A DNA stretch of 64,000 nucleotides from Clostridiales bacterium (GCA_016342415.1 JAEIOD010000019.1:1-64000), one strand, 5' to 3'. Positions 50,701-59,899 are shown, counted from the first letter of the stretch. Notes: a model not told the origin generated them from the sequence alone. Numbers and translations: made by a program.

Positions 50701-52662
50701 TTTAGAGAAACATCTGATAAGTATGTTATTTATGTAGCTGATTCAACATTTAATTTAGCAGATTTTAATGAAATGTTACTTAAAGCAGATTTTGAAGTTA
50801 TTTTAATTGGTAACGAAGCACTGAGAGACAGTGTTAGTGATGAAATGCTATTCATTGAAAATGATGGTTCAGATATGGATGTTTTAATCAGAAAAGCTAC
50901 TGATGCAATTGGAGAAAGATATCCATTCAGTTCAAAATACTTAGTACAAGTCGATGATACATTTACTCTTAATCAAATTATGTTTGATACTGAAGGAGAT
51001 CCTTTAACAAACCATGGTTATCAATATGTTCAAGAAGAAGTATATGATAATCCAACTGGTTTAGAGTCATACGCAAGAAGTACATACCTTGCAGATTCTA
51101 CAGGATTCTCAAACTACCAGGCAACATCGTTTAGTAAAGTTGGACTATTTAAGATATACGCTCTTTTAAAAGATAACACAGGTCAGTTAAACTATGATAA
51201 GGACTCTAATGTATCTGAAATATCTGTACTAGTTCATAGAAAACCTATTGCAGATTATGTGTTAGATTGGACGTACAACACAACGGACACTAAGTATGAT
51301 GTAACATTCGTTGATAAAAGTTATGACCTTGACCATCAAATTTCAGATGCACAAAGAGGTATTAGAGATTTTAAGGCAATGTACAGACTACAAGGTGCTT
51401 CATCATGGATTTATGCGATTCCGACGAGTCTAACACAAGGCACATACGAGTTTAGATACTCAGTAAAAGATATGGAAGGAGCTTGGAGTGATCCCAAGAC
51501 TACAACCTTTACCTTATCAAATATTCCACCACCTCAGTTCTTAGATGCTAAGTTAAAGGCAACAAAAGATAGTGAGTTTGCTTTGTCAGCAATACCAGCA
51601 TCTGAAGATATTACATACTATGATGTGAAAACTAGATATCCATACGATCACAATTTAACATATGGAATCTATAACAACGCAGGTACTCTAGTAACATCAA
51701 TATCTTCACAATCATATAATTCAAGTGTAGATACAAGAGTTGTTCAAGATACAACATGGAGTACCAAGCAATACAATATTCCATCTACATTAGCAGATGG
51801 CAACTACTATGCTAGAGTAAATGCAGTACCTACAGCTTTACCAAGTAATATAGCTTATAGAGAGTTTCCTATTACAGTAGTTACACCGATAAACTTAGTA
51901 AGTGATCTTACTAACTTAACTGGTAGTGAACCCAATACAATTGAAGCTACTACAAGTATTTATGCAAATGATGTTGATGTTGAATTATTTAGAGGTACTG
52001 CAAATGCAACTACTTTAAACATGACAGAGATATCAAATGATGGTACTAGTAAAACCTGGTCAGTATCGTATGTAGCACCAAATGAAGCTACTTTAGCTGC
52101 AGGTAATTATTATGCTAGATTTACTGCTCGTACTCCTAATGGTAATCTTGAAAATCTAGATATAGGATTTGATTTTGATCATTTAAAAATTGAATCTGTA
52201 CGAATTTATGGAGATTGGAACCATTGGAGAGGCCAAATGGATAAAATCACCGGTCAGTTTTTAGCGACTAATCCTCATAGGTTTTTGGCTCATGAGAACA
52301 TTCATATTGAAGCGAATGTTATTGGAAAACCAGATTCAGTAACAATAACAATGTCACCAGAACTAACAGCTACAGTTTATACAAATAAACAAGGACACAC
52401 TTACAGACATGATGCTGATTTTGGTTTACCGATTGAATCGTTTCCTTTATATATGTTTTCAAATAATGAGTATAACTTTGCAAGAGAGTATATCCTACCA
52501 CTAGCTGATTGGACACTAGGTTATGATGAGGTAAGAAGAAGAGGTCGATATTGGATTACTGTTACTGCAATTAAAGGTGCAACAGTAAAAACATTTATAG
52601 TTACTGATATAGAATTAACCGGGAATATTCATGATTTAATATATTATCAACCAGAAGAATAA
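47725..52662 (+). CDS. giant secreted surface protein, putative adhesin
   Basis: The 1645-residue protein has a signal peptide (cleavage near SYA at residue 28). The body is beta-rich with repeated PKD- or Ig-like segments, for example RKPIADYVLDWTYN with VTFVDKSYD near residue 1175 and YEFRYSVKDMEGAWSDP near 1245; it resembles Athe_2463-type proteins by general plan. A cysteine-rich, tyrosine/serine/glycine-rich block at about residues 880-985 contains at least ten cysteines (CDSGCLSSC, CEGSCCDSD). No LPXTG or SLH anchor is visible, so attachment may depend on the two SLH proteins upstream. AGGAG site, 8 bp after the SLH gene. Confidence 0.75.
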   Translation: MKKVISLLLVFAIMITYIPFYSVESYADTTLYEDTEYSTSDINIYVEDNFGGTVEPFKTIKGFDLYFNVELHKEKAILVYGNYKDVLKIEQKNDFKIIENGYYTNASYHGEYRNHGYTDGGILYYSNDFPRDSDSGRSVSEKEWIYNYWEVINEEPSDITQDATKITFPNYIPVREKIDDMINDVLKNSTIDSTDPKYKDHEQQGYAVADHMNVNTLNSTLFNGEGKMMQENAGRLWYQMFSTEKANDKNSKDQGVTVEILEKGSYQVNQSGQAVIKVKVTGIYKDADLLSDADKVLYYHEGEMKGINLSLSIGSKTLNYTSRPNTKVNGHNALEHTFEITIDEGDITEGAITASGESYTEFYTPSGTAINNKASAMDIDSIGGGLKSLFDVKDVQLIPDPSNPSKTLPFTESMLEYVDYSIGDIDKYEIKVTNISTNRQETFTYGSNPSAFTHDLYEFVLLDDEYAAYEVKQDVSNAYALDSYTDHFSFRKEVKQAIELDFDIPHHVIDIDAIEASDNTNYGGMRVKSKSIKIDGNDVDWDTFFNGNFVFGPTHSNYLALIEISVISDQDVESIFKEAFNVHSSLPRTKLVAEGSFKENRKVSLYNRSSEVEDPFVTAKYPNEYTITYSAVDGSMTDWKMKTINADHIDMLFKKSGFYKATIHATNGTGRTSSTDYNIGIVPDFEPNVYFNIWNNVLTRNETLNITYSADSLDGDNISSNNFKVYFDEDEDGTAEKLVFETLDTTLPFTPIKLGFYKIVNSLEESFGEETISEFITEADIKKKVVERVFYVDNLRPLVEIDLDVPENFQKIDMYIMSDENLGDADITKLREGRIDYNNDLRLFGLDVKAEYRDLKTYIQSQSINTSYYYGGSYPPSTRSYSSGGFTGTLTRYNVTNNSYEDYYTTTESYRSCSTENVFNGYVNCDSGCLSSCRGGNYGNNCEGSCCDSDYTQRESCSTEYTTVRHYYTVNRYTGYFSGTVYKSIKQEYINPFRETSDKYVIYVADSTFNLADFNEMLLKADFEVILIGNEALRDSVSDEMLFIENDGSDMDVLIRKATDAIGERYPFSSKYLVQVDDTFTLNQIMFDTEGDPLTNHGYQYVQEEVYDNPTGLESYARSTYLADSTGFSNYQATSFSKVGLFKIYALLKDNTGQLNYDKDSNVSEISVLVHRKPIADYVLDWTYNTTDTKYDVTFVDKSYDLDHQISDAQRGIRDFKAMYRLQGASSWIYAIPTSLTQGTYEFRYSVKDMEGAWSDPKTTTFTLSNIPPPQFLDAKLKATKDSEFALSAIPASEDITYYDVKTRYPYDHNLTYGIYNNAGTLVTSISSQSYNSSVDTRVVQDTTWSTKQYNIPSTLADGNYYARVNAVPTALPSNIAYREFPITVVTPINLVSDLTNLTGSEPNTIEATTSIYANDVDVELFRGTANATTLNMTEISNDGTSKTWSVSYVAPNEATLAAGNYYARFTARTPNGNLENLDIGFDFDHLKIESVRIYGDWNHWRGQMDKITGQFLATNPHRFLAHENIHIEANVIGKPDSVTITMSPELTATVYTNKQGHTYRHDADFGLPIESFPLYMFSNNEYNFAREYILPLADWTLGYDEVRRRGRYWITVTAIKGATVKTFIVTDIELTGNIHDLIYYQPEE

Positions 52663-52676
52663 GTATTTAGTTAACT

Positions 52677-52724
52677 AAGTAGGTGAGAGTTATTACAACA
52701 AGTAATAATCACCTACTTTTTAAT
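52677..52724 (+). terminator. strong terminator closing the surface-protein operon
   Basis: AAGTAGGTGA and TATTAC pair with GTAATA and TCACCTACTT, followed by TTTT. Base composition and gene type change after this point. Confidence 0.85.
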
Positions 52725-52755
52725 TTGGACTTTTATCTTTCTAGATAAAATATAT

Positions 52756-53979
52756 ATGAATACAAGTAAGGAAAAAAAGAAATCACACCATTTCAATGAA
52801 ATAGGATTTGATATGGCCAGAGCTTATGAAGAAGTATCATCAAACATAGAAGCGGCTGATGGTGATCTGTTGTTTGTGAAGTTCATAGCCGATGAGCAGA
52901 GGTGTTATGCATTGATGAAGCTGGAATACGAAGTTTCTTATACTCATAGCTTTACTGAAGATGAAGTGAAGTTATCAATATCTGGCACTAACCTTCCTGG
53001 TATTTCAAAAGCTCTTAAGAAATGTTTGTTTTTTACTGGGCGCCATGATGTGGAGATGCTTGTAATCAACAAGAGTGAGGATGGTGAAGAGTCGGATTAC
53101 TTCATCGAAGATTTCATTGAAGGATACATGATAAAAGATGCAGTCTCAAAGACCAGGTTAATCAAATATAGAATTGAGATGTGGATCAATCGTAACCTGA
53201 TGGACCAGATAGAAGCGGCGACTACAGTCAGAGATATCATAGTTGATTATCTGCAGAGTGAAGAAATATTCAAACTCACAGAACTCAGTAAACTATTGTT
53301 TCCTGATTTAGATGAACTTCGAGGTAACTTTGAACATGCTATGAGAGATGATTATCATCAAGAATTTGAGCTTGATAAACACTGGATAGAATCAAAGATG
53401 AAGGTTAAAGAGCTTAAAACAGATACAGGCCTTGTGATTAAAGGTGACTATGATCTATTCAAGGATTCTCAGAGAGTCACTATGAAAAAGAATGGTGATG
53501 GTACCATAGACTACATCATAAAAATGTTAGAAACATCATGGAGAAGTGAGGTTAAGATGAATAAACAATATATAACTTTAGATCAATTCAATGCTTTGAA
53601 GTTATCAGATCATGCTTTATTTATAATCGATGCCAATGTACCGGCTGATTATCTGTTAAAGGATTTTGAAGTGATTAAGTCAGATGTGGAATCATGGCGA
53701 AAAGATAGAAAGCCATTCATCAAAACAATTCACTTTCAATATGAACTGGTAAAAAAACTTAATGCTATCAGAATGATGCAGCTGGTCACTGATTTTATAA
53801 ACTTCAGTTTCTGGCATTTTGATAAAACTGATAAAGGTTGGTACATACAGCTATTTCATGACATAGACTGTGAAGCACCTTCAGCTGATGGTGAAGAGCT
53901 TATTGATGTTTTGTATGACCTGTTGAGTCAGACTCATAAAGGCATCAATCTAGATTTCATGGGAAGATTGGAGAAGTAA
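52756..53979 (+). CDS. nucleoid-associated protein (NdpA/YejK-like), 5'-truncated
   Basis: The frame encodes 407 residues whose first 285 match the middle and end of 37-kDa nucleoid-associated proteins: DLLFVKFIADEQRCYALMKL, EYEVSYTH, IKYRIEMWINRNL, and KTDTGLVIKGD. The N-terminal 60-70 residues usual in the family (KIxxxIxHILD start) are missing, there is no good ribosome site, and the frame begins 30 bp after a terminator. The C-terminal 130 residues are an extension I do not recognise. It looks like a gene cut at its 5' end by an insertion or recombination at about 52.73 kb. Confidence 0.65.
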   Translation: MNTSKEKKKSHHFNEIGFDMARAYEEVSSNIEAADGDLLFVKFIADEQRCYALMKLEYEVSYTHSFTEDEVKLSISGTNLPGISKALKKCLFFTGRHDVEMLVINKSEDGEESDYFIEDFIEGYMIKDAVSKTRLIKYRIEMWINRNLMDQIEAATTVRDIIVDYLQSEEIFKLTELSKLLFPDLDELRGNFEHAMRDDYHQEFELDKHWIESKMKVKELKTDTGLVIKGDYDLFKDSQRVTMKKNGDGTIDYIIKMLETSWRSEVKMNKQYITLDQFNALKLSDHALFIIDANVPADYLLKDFEVIKSDVESWRKDRKPFIKTIHFQYELVKKLNAIRMMQLVTDFINFSFWHFDKTDKGWYIQLFHDIDCEAPSADGEELIDVLYDLLSQTHKGINLDFMGRLEK

Positions 53980-53980
53980 T

Positions 53981-54319
53981 ATGAAAGGACCTGTAGGTGT
54001 AGGATTTTTACAGATTGGCAGAGATAAAAGATATACAGTGAGTTTTCCCTATGATGAGAGAGGCAGAAAAACTCATCTCCGTGTTAGACCAGATGAATTA
54101 GAGATACTTAAGTTGACTAGACATCCAAGCATTAGGAAAGTAGAAGACTTTTTAAACTCAGAAGATGGTTTGAAATTACTTGAAGGTAAAGTGGGTTATG
54201 AAATCAAATTCGAGTTTAAAAGGTGTTGGAACTGCAAACATGGACCAATAAGACATAGATCATTAAAGGTATGTTCCGATTGCTGCTCGTATGGTAATCA
54301 CGTACTGAAATGGTATTAG
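53981..54319 (+). CDS. small zinc-ribbon protein
   Basis: A 112-residue protein with a C-terminal zinc ribbon CWNC..CSDCC (about residues 82-103). Its start is one base after the previous stop, so the two are linked. Family not recognised; the setting among phage-like regulators suggests a prophage origin. Confidence 0.55.
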   Translation: MKGPVGVGFLQIGRDKRYTVSFPYDERGRKTHLRVRPDELEILKLTRHPSIRKVEDFLNSEDGLKLLEGKVGYEIKFEFKRCWNCKHGPIRHRSLKVCSDCCSYGNHVLKWY

Positions 54320-54348
54320 AGATAAGAAAGAGATAATCTAGGGGGCAA

Positions 54349-54534
54349 ATGAAGAAAGAAATTAAAGACCTAATCGACTCGGGATGTTCAGTTACTGATA
54401 TCTTAGAGACGTTAAAAGAGTTAAGACCGGATGACATCATAAGATGTGAGAGCTGCAATAGAAGACTAGCTGACATCGATGCAGGTGAAATAGTCATTAA
54501 ATGCCGATGTGGAGATTTTCAAAAAATTACATAG
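54349..54534 (+). CDS. Com-like zinc-finger protein
   Basis: A 61-residue protein with a C-terminal finger IRCESCNRRLADIDAGE followed by IKCRC, the pattern of phage Mu Com-type zinc proteins, which bind mRNA to control translation of a DNA-modification gene. No mom gene is visible nearby. The ribosome site is GGGGGC, weaker than most here. Confidence 0.55.
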   Translation: MKKEIKDLIDSGCSVTDILETLKELRPDDIIRCESCNRRLADIDAGEIVIKCRCGDFQKIT

Positions 54535-54544
54535 ATAGAGAGCC

Positions 54545-54588
54545 TAGAGCTTCAGAAAGTTATTATTTTTCTGAAGCTCTATTTTTAT
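54545..54588 (+). terminator. terminator
   Basis: TAGAGCTTCAGAAA pairs with TTTCTGAAGCTCTA and TTTTT follows. Confidence 0.85.
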
Positions 54589-54599
54589 AGGGGGATTAT

Positions 54600-55034
54600 A
54601 TGGCACAAAGAGAAGCGTACCAGGAGATTGAAAACAAGTTAAAAAGATTACCAATGACCAGATCAAGAAAGTTACTTCTGGAGAATCGATTAGAAGCAGT
54701 AGAAGGTCATCAAAAAAAATATGGCAAATCATATCATGAAATTAAAGACCATCATATTTTACCAAGCAAAAGAGATGCTTTAATGAACATGAATAGTATA
54801 GATACACTCAAGGCAGATATAAAAAAGTGTGATGAAATCATCAATATCTTTGAAACAGCCTTTGAGAAGTTGGATCCAGTGACAAACCAAGTCATTGATA
54901 TGAGATATCTTAAACAGATGAATTGGGAAGATGTCGGATATGAAGTGGGTTACTGTATAAGAAGTTGTAACAGGATAGCAGATACAGGATTAAGACAGAT
55001 AGAAGAAATGATTGGAGATGTTTATGAAGATTAA
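54600..55034 (+). CDS. ArpU/RinA-like phage transcription regulator
   Basis: A 144-residue helical protein whose C-terminal part (FEKLDPVTNQVIDMRYLKQMNWEDVG) resembles sigma-70 region-4-like helices of ArpU/RinA late regulators of Firmicutes phages. It overlaps the next gene, which has the same plan. Likely a prophage or phage-satellite remnant. Confidence 0.55.
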   Translation: MAQREAYQEIENKLKRLPMTRSRKLLLENRLEAVEGHQKKYGKSYHEIKDHHILPSKRDALMNMNSIDTLKADIKKCDEIINIFETAFEKLDPVTNQVIDMRYLKQMNWEDVGYEVGYCIRSCNRIADTGLRQIEEMIGDVYED

Positions 55035-55497
55035 AAAAGAATACAGTGATGCAATGAAATGTACTTTAAAAGCCTATCCGATGTTACTTGCTCATAAGAA
55101 AACACTTCAAGAGGAATTGAAAGAAATCAAGATCAATTCTGGAATATTCGGTATCAGTTATGAACAGACAAGGGTTCAAACCAGTAACATTAATAAGACA
55201 ACAGAGAATACTGCTCTTTCCAATATCGATAGAGAACGTGAGCTTCAGATAGAGATTCTTAGATGTGATGAAAAGATTAGAGTGATAGGTGATGCCATTG
55301 ATCAATTAGAGCCTATGCAATCAAAAATTCTTCATATGAAATTCATCAAGAAGTTTAACTGGACCAAAATAACACTTGAACTGTATATAACCGAAAGATG
55401 TGGCAGGTATCATCAAAATTTTGGAATAGATAATCTAGCTTATTTATTCTATGGTGATAAGGCAGTAGAGTGTTCGTCCTCTAAAAAAGCCTGTTAA
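55024..55497 (+). CDS. second ArpU/RinA-like regulator
   Basis: A 157-residue helical protein with LEPMQSKILHMKFIKKFNWTK in the place of the sigma-like helices and a divergent C-terminus ending in SSSKKAC. The start at 55024 follows TTGGAG and overlaps the preceding gene by 11 bp. The C-terminal 35 residues do not resemble the family, so the end may be altered by a frameshift or recombination. Confidence 0.5.
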   Translation: MKIKKEYSDAMKCTLKAYPMLLAHKKTLQEELKEIKINSGIFGISYEQTRVQTSNINKTTENTALSNIDRERELQIEILRCDEKIRVIGDAIDQLEPMQSKILHMKFIKKFNWTKITLELYITERCGRYHQNFGIDNLAYLFYGDKAVECSSSKKAC

Positions 55498-55646
55498 TGG
55501 ATGAGGTTTAAAAACACATATCAAACGTATGTTTGTTTAAGGAATATATATAAAGAGCTTACAGAAGGAATATGAGAGAAATAACCATATATAATACGAT
55601 ATCAAAGGATAAAAAGGAAATTTGAAAAGATAGAACCATAAATATG

Positions 55647-55679
55647 AGCCTATGACAATAAAACTGTCATAGGCTTTTT
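55647..55679 (+). terminator. terminator
   Basis: AGCCTATGACA pairs with TGTCATAGGCT, followed by TTTTT. It ends exactly at the first base of the 156-bp repeat. Confidence 0.85.
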
Positions 55680-55680
55680 G

Positions 55681-55836
55681 AACGGCAATGAGTATTCCTG
55701 ATAATAGAAATCTAACAAAAAACAGACAATGTTAGATTATTGGATCAAAAAACAAAACATTATAAGAAGAAAGATGACAATAAAAATCTAACAGAATACA
55801 CAGTTTGTTAGATTTATGGTCAAAAACACAACCTCG
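55681..55836 (+). repeat. 156-bp structured repeat, copy 1
   Basis: It starts AACGGCA and ends CAACCTCG. Four 8-base boxes, a AATCTAAC (55709), b GTTAGATT (55731), b' (about 55785) and a' (about 55807), allow a pairing a/a' and b/b', a long hairpin with a central segment containing TATAAGAAGAAAGATG. Length is exactly the same in all three copies. The remainder of 55498-56034 holds a possible promoter TGTGATAATATGG before the next gene and nothing else named. Confidence 0.75.
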
Positions 55837-56034
55837 GAATTGGATATATATTACAGTGGCTAGATGACTTTTAATTTAGGATTAGAATTACAAGTTGATG
55901 GTTAGAATATTTCAGAATACAGAATTAATATTATTGGTTATTTTTTCCTTTTGTGATAATATGGAAATGAGAATGTTTTATAAAAATTACCGATTTATAG
56001 TTAAGGGATATTGTGATTTTGGAAAGGAGTAAAC

Positions 56035-56718
56035 ATGGAAATCTACAAAGAGTTATATTTTAATGGTACATCAGACAACTTAATTAAATTTACTGAGGAA
56101 ATAAGAAATTGCTCTTCTGAATACTGGAAAAGTGTTGAATCAGATGGAATGCTGAAAGATTACTTGTTATTCAATTATATTGGAAGCGATGTAGACAAAG
56201 CACAGTTATCAATACACTTAGGCGATTTAAGTGCAAAAACTGATTTAAGAGTTACAAATATCGTACCTTCTGAAAAAAGTCAATTAAGTATTGCTGAGTA
56301 TAATAGTATTCTTGAGAATTTTTATAACAATGTTATTCTGGCATTTAAGAAAGAAAATAATTTTATTAAGATATCTGAGTTAAGCAGTGATAAATTTGAT
56401 CCATTGTCTGTTATTTCAAAGATTGCATTAGATAAGCTAAGGACTTTTACACTAGCAGCGAATAAATCGACAGGAGCTAGCCATCCGTGTGATAGAGCAA
56501 GATGGTTAGAATTTGTATGTCAAACAGTTGATGATGAACAAATATTTGATTATCATACACTTTCAAACTTTCTAAAAGATAAGGAATATTGGGGAGAAAA
56601 AGCAGCTGATTTTCATGGGGTAATGGGACATTTTGCTTGGAGTGAAGAATGGGCTGACATATTGGCTAATGAATATACAGTATTATGTGAAGTAATAGAA
56701 TTCTACAAGAATAGATAA
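56035..56718 (+). CDS. conserved-looking hypothetical protein
   Basis: A 227-residue soluble protein. The first part begins MEIYKELYFNGTSDNLIKF; the second contains STGASHPCDRARWLEFV and a helical C-terminus with WSEEWADILANEYTVLCEVI. I remember the STGASHPCDR motif as conserved in uncharacterised bacterial proteins but cannot give a function. AAAGGAG site. It begins the cargo group between repeat copies 1 and 2, possibly a defence gene. Confidence 0.6.
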   Translation: MEIYKELYFNGTSDNLIKFTEEIRNCSSEYWKSVESDGMLKDYLLFNYIGSDVDKAQLSIHLGDLSAKTDLRVTNIVPSEKSQLSIAEYNSILENFYNNVILAFKKENNFIKISELSSDKFDPLSVISKIALDKLRTFTLAANKSTGASHPCDRARWLEFVCQTVDDEQIFDYHTLSNFLKDKEYWGEKAADFHGVMGHFAWSEEWADILANEYTVLCEVIEFYKNR

Positions 56719-56741
56719 TAGGTTTGTCAAAGGAGTACAGT

Positions 56742-57236
56742 ATGGAAAAAATTGATCTAATATTAACAGGCGTTAGTGCTATATGTACTTTTCTGTCTGG
56801 GTTTGGTGCTTATAAATCTGTAAGATATTTTAGAAAGAGTAAACAATTAACAATCTATGCAAAAACCAATGTCGCTTATACAGAAATACAAACGATAAAA
56901 TCTACTATGATTGAATTGCTAAAATTATCAAATAAAAAACAGGGTAGAGGCACAAATCTTAGCCAACAAATTGGTAAAAATGGAGAGCTTATTAAGCGGT
57001 GTATCGAAAACATAAGAGATCACTTACCGGTTGAAAAATGTGCTGAAATACAAGAACTGCTCGATCATGAAAAAACAAAAGTAGAAGAATATATTGATTC
57101 ATTTATTACAGGAAATGTTCTAATCGAAGAAAAATTGATGATAGATGATGATTTTAATAATTGTCAGCAAGTTTTCGGGCAAATTCAGACTAGTCTTAAA
57201 AAGTATCTAGAGGAATTGGCTGAAACTTTAAAATAA
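56742..57236 (+). CDS. membrane-anchored coiled-coil protein
   Basis: A 164-residue protein with an N-terminal membrane segment (about 2-25) and a charged helical body. The start at 56742 has AAAGGAG; an in-frame TTG at 56724 is less likely. It is 23 bp after the previous gene, so it is probably cotranscribed. Function unknown. Confidence 0.6.
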   Translation: MEKIDLILTGVSAICTFLSGFGAYKSVRYFRKSKQLTIYAKTNVAYTEIQTIKSTMIELLKLSNKKQGRGTNLSQQIGKNGELIKRCIENIRDHLPVEKCAEIQELLDHEKTKVEEYIDSFITGNVLIEEKLMIDDDFNNCQQVFGQIQTSLKKYLEELAETLK

Positions 57237-57328
57237 TTATTTAGTCGATTATAAATGCGTAAACTACTTTCACCGCAAATAAATCCAATTATCTTTTGCG
57301 CAATATAAGAATTAAGGAGAAGGATAAC

Positions 57329-58067
57329 ATGTTGCTTAACACAATTGAAAACACATTGTCAAACACTAATGCTACTTTTCTTAACTCTCTAAGAGACTGG
57401 GTTTCTTTTGCAGCCAATTTGTGCATACTTTATATAACTTTATATACATTTTATTTGACATTCATATCAAAAAAAATAAGGATTTTTTCACTTTGGCAGG
57501 AATCATATGAAAACTAGTGAAAGTATGTATATTGTAATCGAAAACAAGTCATTATCACCTATATCAATCACTGAAATTATGTGTTTGTTCGAAAATAGGT
57601 ATAAATTTTTATTCAAAAGATTTAATACACCATTAATAATATCACCTTTTACTACATCATTAATTGAGATGGAGCATTTTTCGAGTATCTCAAAGTTCAG
57701 TATGGAAAAATTGACATTCCAAATAAAAACATCAAAAAATAATAAATGTATCCGTTTTGGCAAGAAATTTTTTATCATATCTAGAAAACTCATACGAAGT
57801 AAATCTAATTTAACAGTTTTAACAAAAAAATATAATGGGAAAATATATGATTTAGGTACAAAATTTGTTTTAGAATTTGTTGATGAAAGCAAGATTGAAA
57901 CAATTTTTATTCATAAAGGCGGTATAATGAGTGAAGCTGTACTTGGCTACAATGGAATCCCAAGTACCGAAATGAATGATATTGAGAGTGTAAGAAAAAT
58001 ATTGGATTCTTTATTAAGAAAAAAGGGAATAGATTATAAGCTTACAGAATTAAATTTAGAAGTTTAA
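57329..58067 (+). pseudogene. membrane-anchored protein split by a frameshift
   Basis: Two frames overlap by 11 bp. The first (57329-57517) starts with AAGGAG, has a membrane segment and ends KKIRIFSLWQESYEN. The second (57507-58067) continues ESMYIVIENKSLSPISITEI and a beta-rich domain. In proteins of this kind the membrane segment and the IENKS strand belong to one chain, so one extra T near 57515 would explain the break. Alternatively the ATGA-type overlap allows coupled translation of two proteins. Function unknown. Confidence 0.5.
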
Positions 58068-58242
58068 TTATTTATCAAAACAACATATTAATTGGTTTTG
58101 ATAAGTATATAAAAAGGATTTCTTATTTCAATCTCAGTCTGTTGTAGCTGCCATTGTCTGATATTCATCACAGAATGGTAGAAGGGAGTTCAAGTATCGA
58201 ATTGGTGTGACATTGACAATAAAGAGAGTAACAAATTGGATG

Positions 58243-58398
58243 AACGGCATACAAGGCAAAAATAATAATAAATGTTACGTTTTAAGACAACGTTACATCT
58301 ATGGAATAAAATTTGAGACGTTATAAGTAGAAAGATGAAAACAAAAATGTAACAGAATTATCCGTTAAGTAACATTTTTGATGAAAAATACAACCTCG
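58243..58398 (+). repeat. 156-bp structured repeat, copy 2
   Basis: It starts AACGGCA, ends CAACCTCG and is the same length as copy 1. Boxes a AATGTTAC (58271) and a' GTAACATT, and b GTTACATC and b' AATGTAAC, pair across the element (one terminal G-T in b/b'), while local a/b pairing has a mismatch. The flanks 58068-58242 and 58399-58454 contain nothing else I can name. Confidence 0.75.
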
Positions 58399-58454
58399 AT
58401 AAATGAGATTAGTAAATTAACTATATGCTTAGAGCTGCTTAATTACTAGGAAGG

Positions 58455-58886
58455 ATGAATATGAAAATTACTAGATTTGAAATCATTATTAATTTGGTTA
58501 TTGGAACATCACTTCCCGCTATACTATTGTTAATTAGTATCTTAAATGAGGATCTAATTGCTAAGAGAATATTGTATTCTATTGTGTTCTTGATTGTACT
58601 ATTTAATCTTTGGCGACTGTGTCCTATATACGATAATGATTTAGATGTCGATTATATAGTACATGTGCTTGGTGCTGTATTCTTTGTTCCTATAATTCAG
58701 TATACTGAGAGTCAAATGCTATTAGTTTCAATTGGCTATATCATCTTTTTTACTTTGAATTTACTTTCTGAAGGTATGTGTTGCTTAATTAAAGACGAAT
58801 ATAAAATAAGAAATTACTTAGATGTAAAAAAGGCATTAGTTTATTTGTTGGCCTTTGTATCTATTATTGTTTCTGAAATGACGTAA
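58455..58886 (+). CDS. four-helix membrane protein
   Basis: A 143-residue hydrophobic protein with about four membrane segments (12-28, 33-50, 70-105, 122-140). GGAAGGATG site. It lies between repeat copy 2 and a terminator that has a twin after copy 3. Family not recognised. Confidence 0.55.
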   Translation: MNMKITRFEIIINLVIGTSLPAILLLISILNEDLIAKRILYSIVFLIVLFNLWRLCPIYDNDLDVDYIVHVLGAVFFVPIIQYTESQMLLVSIGYIIFFTLNLLSEGMCCLIKDEYKIRNYLDVKKALVYLLAFVSIIVSEMT

Positions 58887-58922
58887 ACGAGTTATATTAA
58901 AATACACTTTTAAATAAGCAAG

Positions 58923-58961
58923 TCGCCCAGAAAAAAGTAGGTTCTTCTGAGCGATTTTTTG
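58923..58961 (+). terminator. cassette terminator T1
   Basis: TCGCCCAGAA pairs with TTCTTCTGAGCGA around an AAAAGTAGG loop, followed by TTTTTTG. The loop and the sequence after it (GTCTGCGG) are shared with T2 at 61093. From here to 59371 there is no gene; a possible -10 ATGATATAG lies near 59315. Confidence 0.75.
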
Positions 58962-59371
58962 TCTGCGGATAGATTTCCCAAAACTTCATATAGCTAAAAT
59001 TATTTTGGTAAGCATTACCGGTTTAATTTTTTCTAAAGTGTTTAAAACACTATGCTGAGTACTTTTTTTACCCATATACAAGATAGAAATAAACTTGATG
59101 TCTAGCTACTTTTACATTGTGTGTGACAAAAGACAATATTTAATGCAAAATACAGCTTATCATAGTTTGAAATACTTATATGATTGTGTCTAAAAATTAA
59201 GGCTAAAAATTAAATTTCTGAGTTGTAGGGCCGATTTAATCGTGAAATTCTGACTTAGATTCAATTGATTAGAAAAAAATTGAGAAAAATGTTTCAAATG
59301 GTTTATATTGGGAATGATATAGCTGTAGCCACATACATAATAATAGAAAAATTGTTAAAGAAAGGATGGAA

Positions 59372-59899
59372 ATGATGAAAATGAAATCAAAAAGAATAGT
59401 TGCAGTTTTGTTACTGTTACTTATGTTGAGCTTTGTGCTTAGTACATCTGCATATGTGTTAAATCCATGGAAAGTTTCCTATGGATATCTTACATATAAA
59501 TGGGGTCCAAATACACAAGTTGCTGGTACAATGGTAAGAAATGGTTGGGAAAATGGGGCAAATCACATAGATAATGCATCTATTTTGACTGTTGGATATA
59601 GCTCTACTGGTTTAGGGACATTAGATGCCGAATATTTAATTAGTAATTCACGTTATGGCACTATGACAACTTATTACAATAACGGTATAGTTACATCGTT
59701 CTATGGTTACTTAAATGGCGCAAAGTCTCAATTAACATCTAATCCAAATGTAGCACAAAGTACAGCTATCCATGAGTTGATGCATACTTTTGGATATGCA
59801 CATACTACAGGTACTTCAATAATGAGTACATCTAGAGATAGAACTAATATATATACATTACAACATGATGACTATCTCGGAATTGCTGTTAAATATTAA
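59372..59899 (+). CDS. secreted matrixin-like zinc metalloprotease
   Basis: The 175-residue protein has a signal peptide (cleavage near STSA, residue 29) and the zinc motif HELMHTFGYAH (HExxHxxGxxH, from about residue 133), followed by a Met-turn TSIMS, the arrangement of metzincin/matrixin proteases. It is close to the minimal size for a catalytic domain. The start at 59372 is favoured over 59366, which touches the ribosome site. The lipoprotein gene follows after 15 bp, so the two are probably made together. Confidence 0.82.
   Translation: MMKMKSKRIVAVLLLLLMLSFVLSTSAYVLNPWKVSYGYLTYKWGPNTQVAGTMVRNGWENGANHIDNASILTVGYSSTGLGTLDAEYLISNSRYGTMTTYYNNGIVTSFYGYLNGAKSQLTSNPNVAQSTAIHELMHTFGYAHTTGTSIMSTSRDRTNIYTLQHDDYLGIAVKY

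Noticed and set aside
57503..57892. 129-codon minus-strand frame
   Set aside because: It lies opposite the split membrane-protein gene and reads as an antisense shadow.
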